Shown: positions 9,172 through 18,570 of the stretch, in pieces
How positions within the stretch are numbered: position 1 is the first letter of the stretch
How the letters are laid out: each line of letters begins with the position of its first letter
NCBI GenBank assembly: GCA_016718385.1
Contig: JADKDK010000008.1
Location: 1 to 64,000 of the forward strand
Direction of reading: 5' to 3'
DNA from: Gammaproteobacteria bacterium
GTDB lineage: Bacteria; Pseudomonadota; Gammaproteobacteria; Pseudomonadales; UBA5518
DNA: 64,000 bases
Position numbers and translations under genes: made by a program
Notes under the pieces: model-generated
Seen by the model: the letters and a program-made list of their open reading frames with translations, nothing else
Database searches by the model: none
What the model was told of the DNA's origin: nothing

Positions 9172-9849
9172 TCAGGGCCGCCGCGCGGCCGCGAGCTCCG
9201 CGCGCATCCCGGCGATCACCGCGGCGTAGTCCGGCGCGCCGAAGATCGCCGAGCCGGCCACGAAGGTGTCCGCGCCTGCCTCGGCGATCGCGCGGATGTT
9301 GCCGGTGCCCACCCCGCCGTCGATCTCGAGGCGGATCGGCAAGCCGCTGGCGTCGATCAGGGTGCGCGCCTCGCGCAGCTTGTCCAGCGTCGCCGGGATG
9401 AACTTCTGCCCGCCGAAGCCGGGGTTCACCGACATCAGCAGGATCATGTCGAGCTTGTCCATCACGTAGCGCGCGGCATCGAGGCCGGCGGCGGGATTGA
9501 ATACCAGCCCCGCCCTGCACCCGGCATCACGGATCAGCTGCAGGGTGCGATCGATGTGCGTGCTCGCATCGGGGTGGAAGGTGATGTAGGTGGCGCCCGC
9601 CTCGGCGAAGGCGGCGGCGATTGCGTCGACCGGCGTGACCATCAGGTGCACGTCGATGGGTGCGGTGACACCGTGATCGCGCAGCGCGCGGCACACCATC
9701 GGGCCGATCGTCAGGTTAGGCACATAGTGGTTGTCCATGACGTCGAAGTGCACGATGTCGGCACCGGCCGCGAGCACGGCGTCCACTTCCTCGCCGAGGC
9801 GCGCGAAGTTCGCCGACAGGATCGAGGGGGCAATCTGGAAGTCGTTCAT
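9172..9849 (-). CDS. rpe: ribulose-phosphate 3-epimerase
   Basis: A 225-residue TIM-barrel enzyme interconverting ribulose 5-phosphate and xylulose 5-phosphate in the pentose phosphate pathway. Diagnostic motifs are APSILSANFARLGEEV, HFDVMDNHYVPNLT (metal-binding His and Asp), PIDVHLMV, MSVNPGFGGQKF, LEIDGGV and VAGSAIFG near the C-terminus. It is the first gene of the rpe-gph-trpE operon. The metal ligands and the phosphate-binding glycines are all present. Confidence 0.95.
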   Translation of the reverse strand: MNDFQIAPSILSANFARLGEEVDAVLAAGADIVHFDVMDNHYVPNLTIGPMVCRALRDHGVTAPIDVHLMVTPVDAIAAAFAEAGATYITFHPDASTHIDRTLQLIRDAGCRAGLVFNPAAGLDAARYVMDKLDMILLMSVNPGFGGQKFIPATLDKLREARTLIDASGLPIRLEIDGGVGTGNIRAIAEAGADTFVAGSAIFGAPDYAAVIAGMRAELAAARRP

Positions 9850-9950
9850 CGCGAGCCGTCCGCAGGCGCAGGAGAAGGCCGGCGATTGTACCGGATGAAA
9901 CCGGCGAATTCCCGCACCGGGGCAGCTGCAGCGATGGCTATACTGCGGCC

Positions 9951-10901
9951 ATGAGCCGCATCACACGTCTCCTGCAGCCGCTGGTCCTGGGCCTCGTTCT
10001 CGCGGCCCCGCCCGGCAACGCGGCCGGGCCGCAAGCTCCGGCCCCCGCAGCATCACCCGTACCGGCCGCCGCACCCGCCGCGCCCGCACCCGAACCCGAA
10101 CTCGCGCCCACAATCGATCGGGACCTGGACGCGCTGGGCGTCTCGCTGGCGCAGGAACGACGCATGCTGAAAGCAGACGGCCATGAGTTCGCGGTGTTCA
10201 TCACGCAAGCCCGGGCGGCGACGACACGGGGCACGCTGCTGCTGATCCCGGGCGACGGCAGTCATCCCACCTCTGCTGCGGGCCTGGAACAGATCCGCCA
10301 GTCCATGCCGGCGCATGGCTGGGCCACATGGCTGCTGACACTGGAGCCGCCACCGCGCACCCATGCGGAGCAAATCGACACGCCCGGGGCTGCGCCGCCC
10401 GCTGCCGCGGAACCCGCACCCGCCGGCGCGGCGCCGGCAACGCTCGACGCCCGGCGCGCCGACGCACTGGAGCAATGGGCGGTGCGCAGCCAGGCGCGCA
10501 TCCTCGCCGCGATAGCCTCCGCCGCGGCCGAGGGCCGCCCGCTGGTCCTGGTCGCCGAGGGCAGCGCCGCCGTGCTGCTGACCCGTGGCATGGGCAGCGC
10601 GCCCGGCTCGGTGCGGGCCGCGGCGCTGCTGGATCCGGTGGAATTGCCGGGGCTCGTGCTCCAGTGGCCCAAGGGCCTGGCCAGGCCGGTGCTGGAAGTG
10701 CTGAGCCCGGTCGCGGGTCGTGAGCAGGGCCGGCTGCGCCGTGAACAGGCCGCCGCGCTGCAACTGAAGCATTACCGCCAGCTCACGCTGGAGGCCGGGG
10801 CCTGGCATCCCGGCCCCCTCGATGCGCCGCTGACGCGCCGCGTGCGCGGCTGGCTGACTACGCTGGAGGCGACTCCGGACGCAGGGCCAGGCGCCGGTTG
10901 A
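9951..10901 (+). CDS. DUF3530 family alpha/beta-hydrolase-like exported protein
   Basis: 316 residues beginning with a signal peptide (LLQPLVLGLVLAAPPGNAAG), followed by an Ala/Pro-rich linker of about 40 residues and a domain with GTLLLIPGDGSHPT, SMPAHGWATWLLTLEPP, PLVLVAEGSAAVLL and AALLDPVELPG. The strand-turn pattern resembles an alpha/beta hydrolase and matches the DUF3530 family found in gammaproteobacteria. The usual G-x-S-x-G nucleophile elbow appears as AEGSAA. It is convergent with murU and their 3' ends overlap by 44 bases. The function of the family is not established. Confidence 0.65.
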   Translation: MSRITRLLQPLVLGLVLAAPPGNAAGPQAPAPAASPVPAAAPAAPAPEPELAPTIDRDLDALGVSLAQERRMLKADGHEFAVFITQARAATTRGTLLLIPGDGSHPTSAAGLEQIRQSMPAHGWATWLLTLEPPPRTHAEQIDTPGAAPPAAAEPAPAGAAPATLDARRADALEQWAVRSQARILAAIASAAAEGRPLVLVAEGSAAVLLTRGMGSAPGSVRAAALLDPVELPGLVLQWPKGLARPVLEVLSPVAGREQGRLRREQAAALQLKHYRQLTLEAGAWHPGPLDAPLTRRVRGWLTTLEATPDAGPGAG

Positions 10902-11556
10902 GCGCGGCGTAGCGCTCCGGCGTGCCGACGTCCTCCCAGTCGCCAGTCCAGATTTCGCCGCTCAGCGCACCGCGACCCGCGGCCTGGCGTAGCGGCTCGC
11001 GCAGCGGGAACACCGGGTCGTTCCAGCCCGCCAGCAGCCGCGGCGACAGCAGCGAGATGCCCGAATACGTGCAGCGCCGCCCCACCGCCGAAGTGCCCAC
11101 GCGCCCCGCCGTGTCGAGGCTGAAATCGCCGCCACCGTGCTGCGGCGGGTTCGGCACCAGCACCAGCCGCCCCAGTTCGCCCTCGGCCAGCGCGCAGGCA
11201 GCGAGCCGCGCCAGCGGGTAATCGCTCCAGATGTCACCGGCCACGAGCAGGAACGGCTCCTCCCCGAGCAACGGCAGGGCACGGCGGATTCCGCCCCCGG
11301 TATCCAGCGGGCCGTCGGGCTCGCGGCTGTAGCGGATGCGCACGCTGAACGCCTCGCCGTCGCCCAGATGCTGCTCGATCAGCGCGCCGAGCCATGACAC
11401 GTTGACCACGAGTTCGGCCACGCCGGCGGCGGCGAGCTTCTCGATGTGGTGCACGATCATCGGCTTGCCGGCGAGCGGCAGCAGCGGCTTGGGCAGCGTC
11501 GCGGTCAGCGGGCGCAGCCGCGTGCCCAGCCCCGCGGCGAGGATCATCGCCTTCAT
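10858..11556 (-). CDS. murU: N-acetylmuramate 1-phosphate uridylyltransferase
   Basis: 232 residues. The nucleotidyltransferase signature AMILAAGLGTRLRPLT is followed by PKPLLPLAGKPMI, LDTGGGIRRALPLLG, LVAGDIWSDY and a C-terminal GDWEDVGTPERYAALN. MurU makes UDP-MurNAc from MurNAc 1-phosphate in the cell-wall recycling route that bypasses de novo synthesis and confers fosfomycin tolerance in Pseudomonas. The start at 11556 overlaps the amgK stop by four bases; the open frame upstream belongs to no known family. Partner kinase AmgK is encoded directly upstream. Confidence 0.9.
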   Translation of the reverse strand: MKAMILAAGLGTRLRPLTATLPKPLLPLAGKPMIVHHIEKLAAAGVAELVVNVSWLGALIEQHLGDGEAFSVRIRYSREPDGPLDTGGGIRRALPLLGEEPFLLVAGDIWSDYPLARLAACALAEGELGRLVLVPNPPQHGGGDFSLDTAGRVGTSAVGRRCTYSGISLLSPRLLAGWNDPVFPLREPLRQAAGRGALSGEIWTGDWEDVGTPERYAALNRRLALRPESPPA

Positions 11557-12566
11557 CGTGCGCGGTACCAGGCCTGCCCGCTCGCTACCGGCAGCACGCG
11601 TTCGCGCAACCAGTCCGCGAACGGCGCCGTCTCCGGGTAGGCCGCCGCCACGTCGAGCGTGTAACGCATCACCAGCGGCAGGTCGTGCAGGTAGCCGGGC
11701 TTGCCGTCGCGCAGCCAGAGCCGCGCGAAGATGCCGAGCACCTTGATGTGCCGCTGCAGCCCCATCCAGTCGAACCAGCGCCGGAACGTGGCCGCGGGCA
11801 CCGGCTGCATCGAGCCCGCCGCCACCGCGTGCGCAGCAAACGAGGCCGCCCAGGCATCGACCCGCGCCGGCGGCCATTGCACATAACAGTCGCGCAGCAG
11901 CGAGACCAGGTCATAGGTGAGCGGGCCTGTCACGGCGTCCTGGAAATCAATGACGCCCAGCGCACCGCCGGGCAGCAGCATGAGGTTGCGCGAATGGTAG
12001 TCGCGATGCACGAAGACCTGCGGCTGCTCCTGCGCGCTGGCCACCAGGCGCGCGAAGAGTTCCCGCAGCAGGGCCCTGTCGTGTGCTCCCAACACGATCC
12101 CGAGCAGCCCTTCCAGGTACCAGTCGGGGAACAACTGCATTTCCTGCAGCAGCAGCGCCTCGGAATACGCCGGCAGATGCCAGCCCTCGCGCACGGTCGC
12201 GGCGCCCTGGATGCGCAGGAGCGTATCCATCGCCCGGGCATACAGACCCTCGACACTGTGCTCGTCGAGCGCACCCAGCATCAGGGTATCGCCGAAATCG
12301 CTCAGCAGCAGGAAACCGTTGGCGCTGTCATGGGCCAGCACCTCGGGAGCGCACACCCCGGCCTCGCGCAGCATGCCGGCAATCCGCGTGAACTCGAGGT
12401 TGCGCTCCTTGTCCGGCGGCGCGAATACGGCGATACGCGTGGGCTCGCAGCCGTCGAGGCGGAAATAGCGCCGGAAACTCGCATCGCCCGCCACCGCGGA
12501 CAGGCCCAGGCGTCGCCCCGGGACCGGTTCGATCAGCTTCGAACACCACTGCAGCAACGCGTCCAT
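11553..12566 (-). CDS. amgK: anomeric MurNAc/GlcNAc kinase
   Basis: A 337-residue aminoglycoside-phosphotransferase-fold kinase. Motifs are GDASFRRYFR (nucleotide loop), FLLLSDFGD (hinge), the catalytic VFVHRDYHSRNLML and the metal-binding GVIDFQDAVTGPLTYDLVSLLRDCY. AmgK phosphorylates recycled MurNAc at C1 for MurU. It is divergent from lptD, the same arrangement as in Pseudomonas, which supports orthology. Stop and start overlap with murU (ATGA type). Confidence 0.9.
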   Translation of the reverse strand: MDALLQWCSKLIEPVPGRRLGLSAVAGDASFRRYFRLDGCEPTRIAVFAPPDKERNLEFTRIAGMLREAGVCAPEVLAHDSANGFLLLSDFGDTLMLGALDEHSVEGLYARAMDTLLRIQGAATVREGWHLPAYSEALLLQEMQLFPDWYLEGLLGIVLGAHDRALLRELFARLVASAQEQPQVFVHRDYHSRNLMLLPGGALGVIDFQDAVTGPLTYDLVSLLRDCYVQWPPARVDAWAASFAAHAVAAGSMQPVPAATFRRWFDWMGLQRHIKVLGIFARLWLRDGKPGYLHDLPLVMRYTLDVAAAYPETAPFADWLRERVLPVASGQAWYRAR

Positions 12567-12652
12567 TGTCGATTCCGGTCAGGGTAACGCGGCAAGGCGA
12601 GGACACCGCACAATCAGCGCCTCGCCAGTCGATCCTCGTGACGCGATGCCGC

Positions 12653-12658
12653 TATAAT
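12653..12658 (+). promoter_or_regulatory. -10 element upstream of lptD
   Basis: A perfect TATAAT lies 95 bases before the chosen lptD start in the amgK-lptD divergent gap. No good -35 box is visible at the usual spacing. Confidence 0.4.
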
Positions 12659-12752
12659 GCGGCCCTCGGCCAGAGCGTCGTGCATTATCCACGCTTCCCC
12701 GGAGCTGAAAAGATCCGCGGCTGATCCAACCCGAGGCCCGGACTTCAACGGA

Positions 12753-15455
12753 ATGCAGAGCAAGCCCGTCATTTTCCTTTCCCGCGTGATCGCCGGGCTG
12801 GCGAGCGCCACGGTGCTGCACGCCGCTGCGGCCGATAACGGGCAATGGCAATGCCGGGGTGACGCGACGGGCCGCTGGGACTGCAGCGTCGCGCCGCAGA
12901 CGGTAGCAAGCGGCGCGGCGCGATCTGAGCCGAGTGGCGCGCCGGATCGAGCAGCGGACGCGACGCCCGATGCCATACCGGATGCAACACCCAATACCGC
13001 GCCGGCTGTAGCGTTTGACGTCACACCGGATGCCGCGCCCGATACCTCCCCCGATACCTCCCCCGATACCTCCCCCGATGCCGCGCCGGCAGGATCGGTG
13101 GCTGGATTGGCGGACGCCGACCTGCTCGCCGAGACCATGGACTGGGTGTCACTGCGGCGCCTGAGCCCGGAGCAGGCCGCGGCGATCGGGGCGCAATGCC
13201 GGGGCGCCTATATCCAGCCGCCGCTGGAGGCTCCCGCCGAAGGCGGCGCGCAGATCGGTACCCTCCACGCCTCGTCGGCCGAATCCGAACTGCTGCAGAA
13301 CCCGGAAATCGCGAAATTTGCCGGCAACGTGACGCTGCGGCAGGGCGAGCGGCGCCTGCGCGCCGATCGCGCGACCTATTACCGCGAGCAGGACCGAGCC
13401 GATATCGAGGGCGACGTGCAGTACCGCGAGCCGGGGCTGCTGGTGCGCGGCGAGTCCGCGTCGATCGACACGACGCAGAACTCCGGGCTGTTGCGGGAAG
13501 CGCGCTTCGTCATGCACGAGGAGCACGCACGTGGCGAAGCGAAACTGGTGCGGCGCAACGTCGACCGCACCCTCGACCTCGAGGAGACCGTCTACACGCA
13601 GTGCGAGCCAGGCCACGACGACTGGCAACTCGCGGCCGACTCGCTGCACGTGGATCGCGAGACCGGTCGGGGCACGGCGCAGAATGCCCGGCTCGAGGTC
13701 AAGGGCATTCCGGTGCTCTACACACCGTACCTGAGCTTTCCCATCGACGACCGGCGCATGAGCGGGCTGCTCTGGCCCACGTTCACGAACTCGTCCCAGA
13801 ACGGCCTCGACGTCACCACGCCCTACTATTTCAACCTCGCACCGAACTACGACGCCACCGTGCTGCCGCGCTACATGAACGATCGCGGCACCATGATCGG
13901 CGGGGAGCTGCGCTACCTGAATCGCTGGAGCTCCTGGGCCACCAGCGGCGCCATCCTGCCCAATGACGATGTCGCCGACGAGGACCGCTGGATCGCCAGC
14001 CTGGAGCACTCGGGCGCCCCGCTCGAGCGCATGGGCACGCTGATCAGCTACACCGAGGTGAGCGACGAGGACTACCTGCGCCAGCTGAGCTCGACCGGAC
14101 TCCAGGTACAACGATCCATCTTCCTGCCGCAAACCGGCCAGGTCACGTACCGGCTCGGCGACAGCTGGGTCCTGGCGGCGAAGGCGCAACAGTACCGGCT
14201 GCTGGATCGCGCGCTGGCCGAGCCCTACAAGATCATGCCGCGCCTCGAGATGAACCGTCCGTTCAGCGGCACGCCGTTCGCGGTCGATTACTCGCTCACC
14301 AGCGAGTTCACGGTCTTCGAGCACAAGGATCGCGCAGAACTCACCGGACAGCGGCTCTACCTGGAACCGCAGATCGCCTTCCCGATGCAGTGGGCGGCCG
14401 CCTTCGTGCGTCCGGCGCTGGGCTACCAGTCGATCAGCTACAACCTGGACGAGAGCCTCACGCTGCCGGGAGACGAATCCCCGTCGGTCGGCGCGGCGAT
14501 GGCCAACCTGGATGCCGGCTATTTCCTCGAACGCGACACGAGCCTGTTCGGCACCGCGTTCCTGCAGACGCTGGAACCGCGGGCGTTCTACCTGTGGGTG
14601 GACAGGGAGGACCACAGCGACCTGCCGAACTTCGACTCGTCCGACCTCACCTTCAGCTTCAGCCAGCTGTTCCGCACCACGCGATTCAGCGGACGCGACC
14701 GCATTGCCGACGCCAACCAGGCCTCGCTCAGTATCACCTCGCGTCTCATCGACGACGAGAACGGCATGGAACGGGTGACGGCCAGCGTCGGCCAGATCTA
14801 CTATTTCGATGACCGCCTCGTGACGGTCTGCGACGCGCAGCGCGCGCAGTCCCAGCCCAGCTGCCGCACGCGCTCGCCGCCCTCGGGCGGATGGGGCGAC
14901 GCGCAGCCCGAGGATGCGCAATCGGTCTCCAGCTCGGAAATCGCCGCGGAATTGCAGGTGCGGCCGACGCGCAGCGTCTCGGTCACGGGCACGACGCTGC
15001 TGGACGTGCATCGCGAGCAGGTGAACGAGGGCGGCGCCTTCGTTCACTGGACCCCCGATGCGCAGACGATCGTGAATGCGGGCTATCGCTATCGCCGCGA
15101 GCAGACCTCCTACGACATTTTCGGCAACCTGATCAGCGAGACGATCGACCAGGCCGACTTTTCGGCCGTATTGCCCATCAGCGACCGCTGGCGGGTATTC
15201 ACCCGCTACCAGTACGATTTCACCAACGACTACAGTCTCGAAGAGCTGGCGGGGCTGGAATACAGTTCCTGCTGCTGGTCGGTGCGCATGGTGTACCAGG
15301 AAGGCGTGGACTGGGATCAGGGGCGCGATTACGGTTTCTACCTGCAGTTCGTGCTGCGCGGCCTCGGCGGCCTGGGCAAGAACATCGACCAGCTGTTGCA
15401 GGACAGCATCTTCGGCTTTGGCAGCAATCTGGAGGACGACGGCCTTGCGTATTGA
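12753..15455 (+). CDS. lptD: LPS-assembly protein LptD
   Basis: A 900-residue outer-membrane protein that inserts lipopolysaccharide into the outer leaflet together with LptE. The start at 12753 (MQSKPVIFLSRVIAGLASAT) gives a signal peptide; earlier in-frame starts lack one. Residues 40-130 are an unusual Ala/Asp/Pro-rich linker containing tandem PDTS units (about 13040-13075). Next comes the jellyroll OstA domain (FAGNVTLRQGERRLRADRAT, DIEGDVQYREPG), then VYTQCEPG and the beta-barrel (YLSFPIDDRRMSGLLWPTF, YYFNLAPNYDATVLPRYM). A C-terminal Cys-Cys pair (SSCCWSVRMVY) and upstream cysteines match the disulfides needed for LptD function. surA follows directly. Confidence 0.93.
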   Translation: MQSKPVIFLSRVIAGLASATVLHAAAADNGQWQCRGDATGRWDCSVAPQTVASGAARSEPSGAPDRAADATPDAIPDATPNTAPAVAFDVTPDAAPDTSPDTSPDTSPDAAPAGSVAGLADADLLAETMDWVSLRRLSPEQAAAIGAQCRGAYIQPPLEAPAEGGAQIGTLHASSAESELLQNPEIAKFAGNVTLRQGERRLRADRATYYREQDRADIEGDVQYREPGLLVRGESASIDTTQNSGLLREARFVMHEEHARGEAKLVRRNVDRTLDLEETVYTQCEPGHDDWQLAADSLHVDRETGRGTAQNARLEVKGIPVLYTPYLSFPIDDRRMSGLLWPTFTNSSQNGLDVTTPYYFNLAPNYDATVLPRYMNDRGTMIGGELRYLNRWSSWATSGAILPNDDVADEDRWIASLEHSGAPLERMGTLISYTEVSDEDYLRQLSSTGLQVQRSIFLPQTGQVTYRLGDSWVLAAKAQQYRLLDRALAEPYKIMPRLEMNRPFSGTPFAVDYSLTSEFTVFEHKDRAELTGQRLYLEPQIAFPMQWAAAFVRPALGYQSISYNLDESLTLPGDESPSVGAAMANLDAGYFLERDTSLFGTAFLQTLEPRAFYLWVDREDHSDLPNFDSSDLTFSFSQLFRTTRFSGRDRIADANQASLSITSRLIDDENGMERVTASVGQIYYFDDRLVTVCDAQRAQSQPSCRTRSPPSGGWGDAQPEDAQSVSSSEIAAELQVRPTRSVSVTGTTLLDVHREQVNEGGAFVHWTPDAQTIVNAGYRYRREQTSYDIFGNLISETIDQADFSAVLPISDRWRVFTRYQYDFTNDYSLEELAGLEYSSCCWSVRMVYQEGVDWDQGRDYGFYLQFVLRGLGGLGKNIDQLLQDSIFGFGSNLEDDGLAY

Positions 15456-16758
15456 ATCGACTGGAGCGGGAAGCCGGTGGCGTGCTGCGGCGGCGATGGC
15501 AGTGCTGTGCTGCTGGGGACTGGCCGGCGGCGCGCTGGCGCAGACGCGGCAGCTGGAGGGGGTGGTCGCGATCGTCGATGACGACATCATTCTCGCCAGC
15601 GAGTACCAGGACCGCATGCGCCAGGTCACCGAGAACCTCGCGCGGCAGAAGATCGAAATGCCGCCGCAGGAGGTTCTGGCGCGCCAGGTGCTCGACCGCC
15701 TCATTCTCGAGCGCATCCAGTTGCGCATGGGCGATCGCGCCGGCGTGCGCATCAGCGACGAGCAGCTGAACGAGGCGCTCACCAACATGGCGCGCCAGAA
15801 CGGCGCGAGCCTGGAACAGTTCCGCGCGCAGATCGAGGCCGATGGCGGCTCTTACGCCGCGGTGCGCGAGCAGGTGCGCCAGGAAATGATCCTCTCGCGC
15901 GTGCAGCAGGGCAACGTACGCAACCGCGTGCAGGTGACCGAGCAGGAGGTCGATGACTACCTCGCCTCGGAAGAAGGCCAGAAACGCACGGCGGCCGTCT
16001 ACCACATCGGGCACCTCCTGCTGCCGCTGGCCACGGACGCCACGATGGAGCAGGAGCGCGCCGCCATGGCCTACATGGAGGGGCTGCGTTCGCGACTGGC
16101 CTCCGGCACGGCATTCGAACGCTTCATGCGTGCGCCCGACAAGACCCCCTACGCGTTCACCGGCGGCGATCTCGGCTGGCGCCTCGCCGGCGACCTGCCG
16201 AGCGTGTTCCTGGAGACGGTTCCCGCACTCGAGACCGGCGCGATATCCGCACCGGTGCGCAGCGCCAGCGGCCTGCACCTGGTCAAGCTGTTCGAGAAAC
16301 GCGGCGGCAGCGGTCAGATGACCCAGCAGACCCGCGTGCGCCACATCCTGATCAAGCCCTCCGAGGTGCGCAGCGACGCGCAGGCGCAGCAGCTGGCAAC
16401 ACAGCTGCGCGCGCGCGTGCTGGCGGGCGAGGATTTCGCGACACTGGCCCGCGAGTTCTCGGAAGACATCGGCTCGGCGCGCGAAGGCGGGGATCTCGGC
16501 TGGACCAGCGCGGGACAGATGGTTCCGGAATTCGAGCAGGCCATGAACCAGACCGGGGCCGGCGAGATCAGCGCACCGGTGCGCAGCAGTTTCGGCTGGC
16601 ACGTGCTGCAGGTCGAGGAGCGCCGCACCCAGGACCTCAGCGACGAGATGAAACGCAACCAGGCTCGCAACATCCTGTTCGGCCAGAAGTACGACGACGA
16701 ACTGAACACGTGGCTGCAGAAGATCCGGGACGAGGCTTTTGTCGAAATCAAGATCTGA
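15445..16758 (+). CDS. surA: periplasmic chaperone/PPIase SurA
   Basis: 437 residues. TTG at 15445 is preferred because GGAGG lies nine bases upstream and the resulting N-terminus is a signal peptide (AAAAMAVLCCWGLAGGALAQ). The N-domain reads GVVAIVDDDIILASEYQDR. Two parvulin domains follow, the first with AVYHIGHLLLPLA and the second with VRHILIKPSE, FATLAREFSED and GGDLGWTSAGQMVPEFE. SurA escorts outer-membrane proteins such as LptD across the periplasm, which fits its position after lptD. It overlaps pdxA by 20 bases. Confidence 0.93.
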   Translation: MRIESTGAGSRWRAAAAMAVLCCWGLAGGALAQTRQLEGVVAIVDDDIILASEYQDRMRQVTENLARQKIEMPPQEVLARQVLDRLILERIQLRMGDRAGVRISDEQLNEALTNMARQNGASLEQFRAQIEADGGSYAAVREQVRQEMILSRVQQGNVRNRVQVTEQEVDDYLASEEGQKRTAAVYHIGHLLLPLATDATMEQERAAMAYMEGLRSRLASGTAFERFMRAPDKTPYAFTGGDLGWRLAGDLPSVFLETVPALETGAISAPVRSASGLHLVKLFEKRGGSGQMTQQTRVRHILIKPSEVRSDAQAQQLATQLRARVLAGEDFATLAREFSEDIGSAREGGDLGWTSAGQMVPEFEQAMNQTGAGEISAPVRSSFGWHVLQVEERRTQDLSDEMKRNQARNILFGQKYDDELNTWLQKIRDEAFVEIKI

Positions 16759-17764
16759 TGCCCGCGCCGGTGCGCCGGTGCTCGCGCTGACCCCGGGGGA
16801 GCCGGCCGGCATCGGTCCCGACCTGGTGGTGACGCTGGCGCAGCGCGGTTTCGACGCCGGCGTGATCGCCGTTGCCGACCCGCAATTGCTGCTGGAGCGT
16901 GCGCGCGCACTGGGGCTGCCCCTGGACATCCTGCCGCCGGATCCCCTGCCCGCGCCGCCGCGCACGCTGCGCGTGCTGCCGGTTGCGCTCGCGCGACCCG
17001 TCGTCCCCGGGACGCTCGACAAGGCCAACGCGCCCTATGTGCTCGCGACGCTGCAGGCCGCCGTCAGCGCCTGCATGGAACGGCGCGTGGCCGCGCTGGT
17101 GACGGGCCCGGTGCACAAGGGGATCATCAACGATGCCGGCGTGCCCTTCAGCGGCCACACGGAATTCCTCGCCGCCGCCACCGGCACGCCGCGCGTGGTG
17201 ATGATGCTCGCCACGCCCGGATTGCGGGTTGCGCTGGCGACCACGCACCTGCCCTTGCGTGACGTCAGCGACCACATCACGGCGCAATCGCTGGAACAGG
17301 TGCTGCGCATCCTGCACCGTGACCTGCGCCGGCATTTCGGCATCCGCGACCCGCGCGTCCTGGTCGCCGGGCTGAACCCGCACGCGGGCGAAGGCGGCCA
17401 CCTGGGCCGCGAGGAGATCGACGTGATCATCCCCTGCCTGCAGCGCTTGCGCGCCGAAGGCATGACGCTGATCGGTCCGCTGCCCGCAGATACCCTGTTC
17501 ACGCCGCATCATCTCGAGGGCGCCGACGCCGTGCTCGCGATGTACCACGACCAGGGCCTGCCGGTGCTGAAGTACAAGGGCTTCGGCCAGGCGGTCAATA
17601 TCACGCTCGGGCTGCCGATCATCCGCACCTCCGTGGACCACGGCACGGCGCTGGACCTCGCGGGTACGGGCAAGGCGGACACCGGCAGCCTGCAGTTCGC
17701 CCTGCAGACGGCGCACGACATGGCCACCCGCAGCGCCGCCCTGCACGCGGCGGAGCGCGGTTGA
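16739..17764 (+). CDS. pdxA: 4-hydroxythreonine-4-phosphate dehydrogenase
   Basis: 341 residues from a TTG start inside the surA end. Motifs are LTPGEPAGIGPDL, ALVTGPVHKGIINDAG, FSGHTEFLA, LNPHAGEGGHLG, GPLPADTLF, AMYHDQGLPVLKYKGF and GLPIIRTSVDHGTA, including the metal-binding histidines. The enzyme acts in the DXP-dependent pyridoxal phosphate pathway. Its stop and the rsmA start overlap (TGATG). Gene order surA-pdxA-rsmA is conserved across gammaproteobacteria. Confidence 0.95.
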   Translation: MSKSRSDARAGAPVLALTPGEPAGIGPDLVVTLAQRGFDAGVIAVADPQLLLERARALGLPLDILPPDPLPAPPRTLRVLPVALARPVVPGTLDKANAPYVLATLQAAVSACMERRVAALVTGPVHKGIINDAGVPFSGHTEFLAAATGTPRVVMMLATPGLRVALATTHLPLRDVSDHITAQSLEQVLRILHRDLRRHFGIRDPRVLVAGLNPHAGEGGHLGREEIDVIIPCLQRLRAEGMTLIGPLPADTLFTPHHLEGADAVLAMYHDQGLPVLKYKGFGQAVNITLGLPIIRTSVDHGTALDLAGTGKADTGSLQFALQTAHDMATRSAALHAAERG

Positions 17765-18570
17765 TGGCCGGCGGCCCGGCGGGGCACCGTCCGCGCAAGC
17801 GTTTCGGGCAAAACTTCCTGACCGATCGTCACGTGATCGACCGCATCATGCAGGCGATCGACGCCCGCGCCGAGGACACGATCGCGGAGATCGGCCCGGG
17901 CCACGGGGCACTGACCGAACCGCTGCTGCGCAGCGGCGCCCGGCTGCACGTGGTGGAACTGGATCGCGACCTGGTGGCCCGATGGCGCCTGCACGAGGGT
18001 GAGCGCTTCAGCGTGCATGCCGCCGATGCGCTCGACTTCGATTTCTGCGCGCTGGCCCCGCCCGGGGGCGGGCTGCGCGTCGTGGGCAACCTGCCCTACA
18101 ACATTTCGACGCCGCTGCTGTTCCACCTGCTGGAGCAGGGCGACTGCGTGCGCGACATGCACTTCATGCTGCAGCGCGAGGTGGTCGAGCGCCTCGGCGC
18201 GGAACCGGGCAGCGCCGATTACGGCCGCCTCAGCGTGATGGTGCAGTACCGCTGCACAGTGCAGCCCCTGTTCGAGGTGCCGCCCGGGGCCTTCCATCCC
18301 CCGCCGCGCGTGGTGTCGGCCATCGTGCGCCTGCTGCCCCAGTCGCACCCGCACGGACGCGCGCACGACTACCGCATGCTGGAGCAGGTGGTTCGCCAGG
18401 CCTTCGGGCAGCGGCGCAAGACGCTGCGCAACGCGGCTGCGGGCCTGCTCGATGCCGCGACGCTGGAGCGCCTGGGCATCAATCCGGGCCGGCGCCCGGA
18501 GACGCTCACCGTGGGGGAGTTCGTCGCGCTCAGCAACGCCGTCGTGCCGCAACCCGGCGCTGCCGCCTGA
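17764..18570 (+). CDS. rsmA: 16S rRNA dimethyladenosine transferase
   Basis: 268 residues. RKRFGQNFLTDRHVI at the N-terminus, SAM-binding EIGPGHGALTEPLL, HVVELDRDLVARW, the catalytic NLPYNISTPLLFHLL and FHPPPRVVSAIV mark KsgA/RsmA, which dimethylates two adenines near the 3' end of 16S rRNA during 30S maturation. The stop overlaps the apaH start. In many relatives apaG lies between these two genes; here it is absent. Confidence 0.95.
   Translation: MAGGPAGHRPRKRFGQNFLTDRHVIDRIMQAIDARAEDTIAEIGPGHGALTEPLLRSGARLHVVELDRDLVARWRLHEGERFSVHAADALDFDFCALAPPGGGLRVVGNLPYNISTPLLFHLLEQGDCVRDMHFMLQREVVERLGAEPGSADYGRLSVMVQYRCTVQPLFEVPPGAFHPPPRVVSAIVRLLPQSHPHGRAHDYRMLEQVVRQAFGQRRKTLRNAAAGLLDAATLERLGINPGRRPETLTVGEFVALSNAVVPQPGAAA

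Noticed and set aside
9951..10901. Secreted esterase with assigned substrate
   Set aside because: Fold resembles alpha/beta hydrolases, but the nucleophile elbow is AEGSAA and DUF3530 has no known reaction.
13149..15788. 879-codon open frame on the minus strand
   Set aside because: Fully antisense to lptD and the surA start, which have clear domains; the antisense text is repetitive and matches no family. A high-GC shadow.
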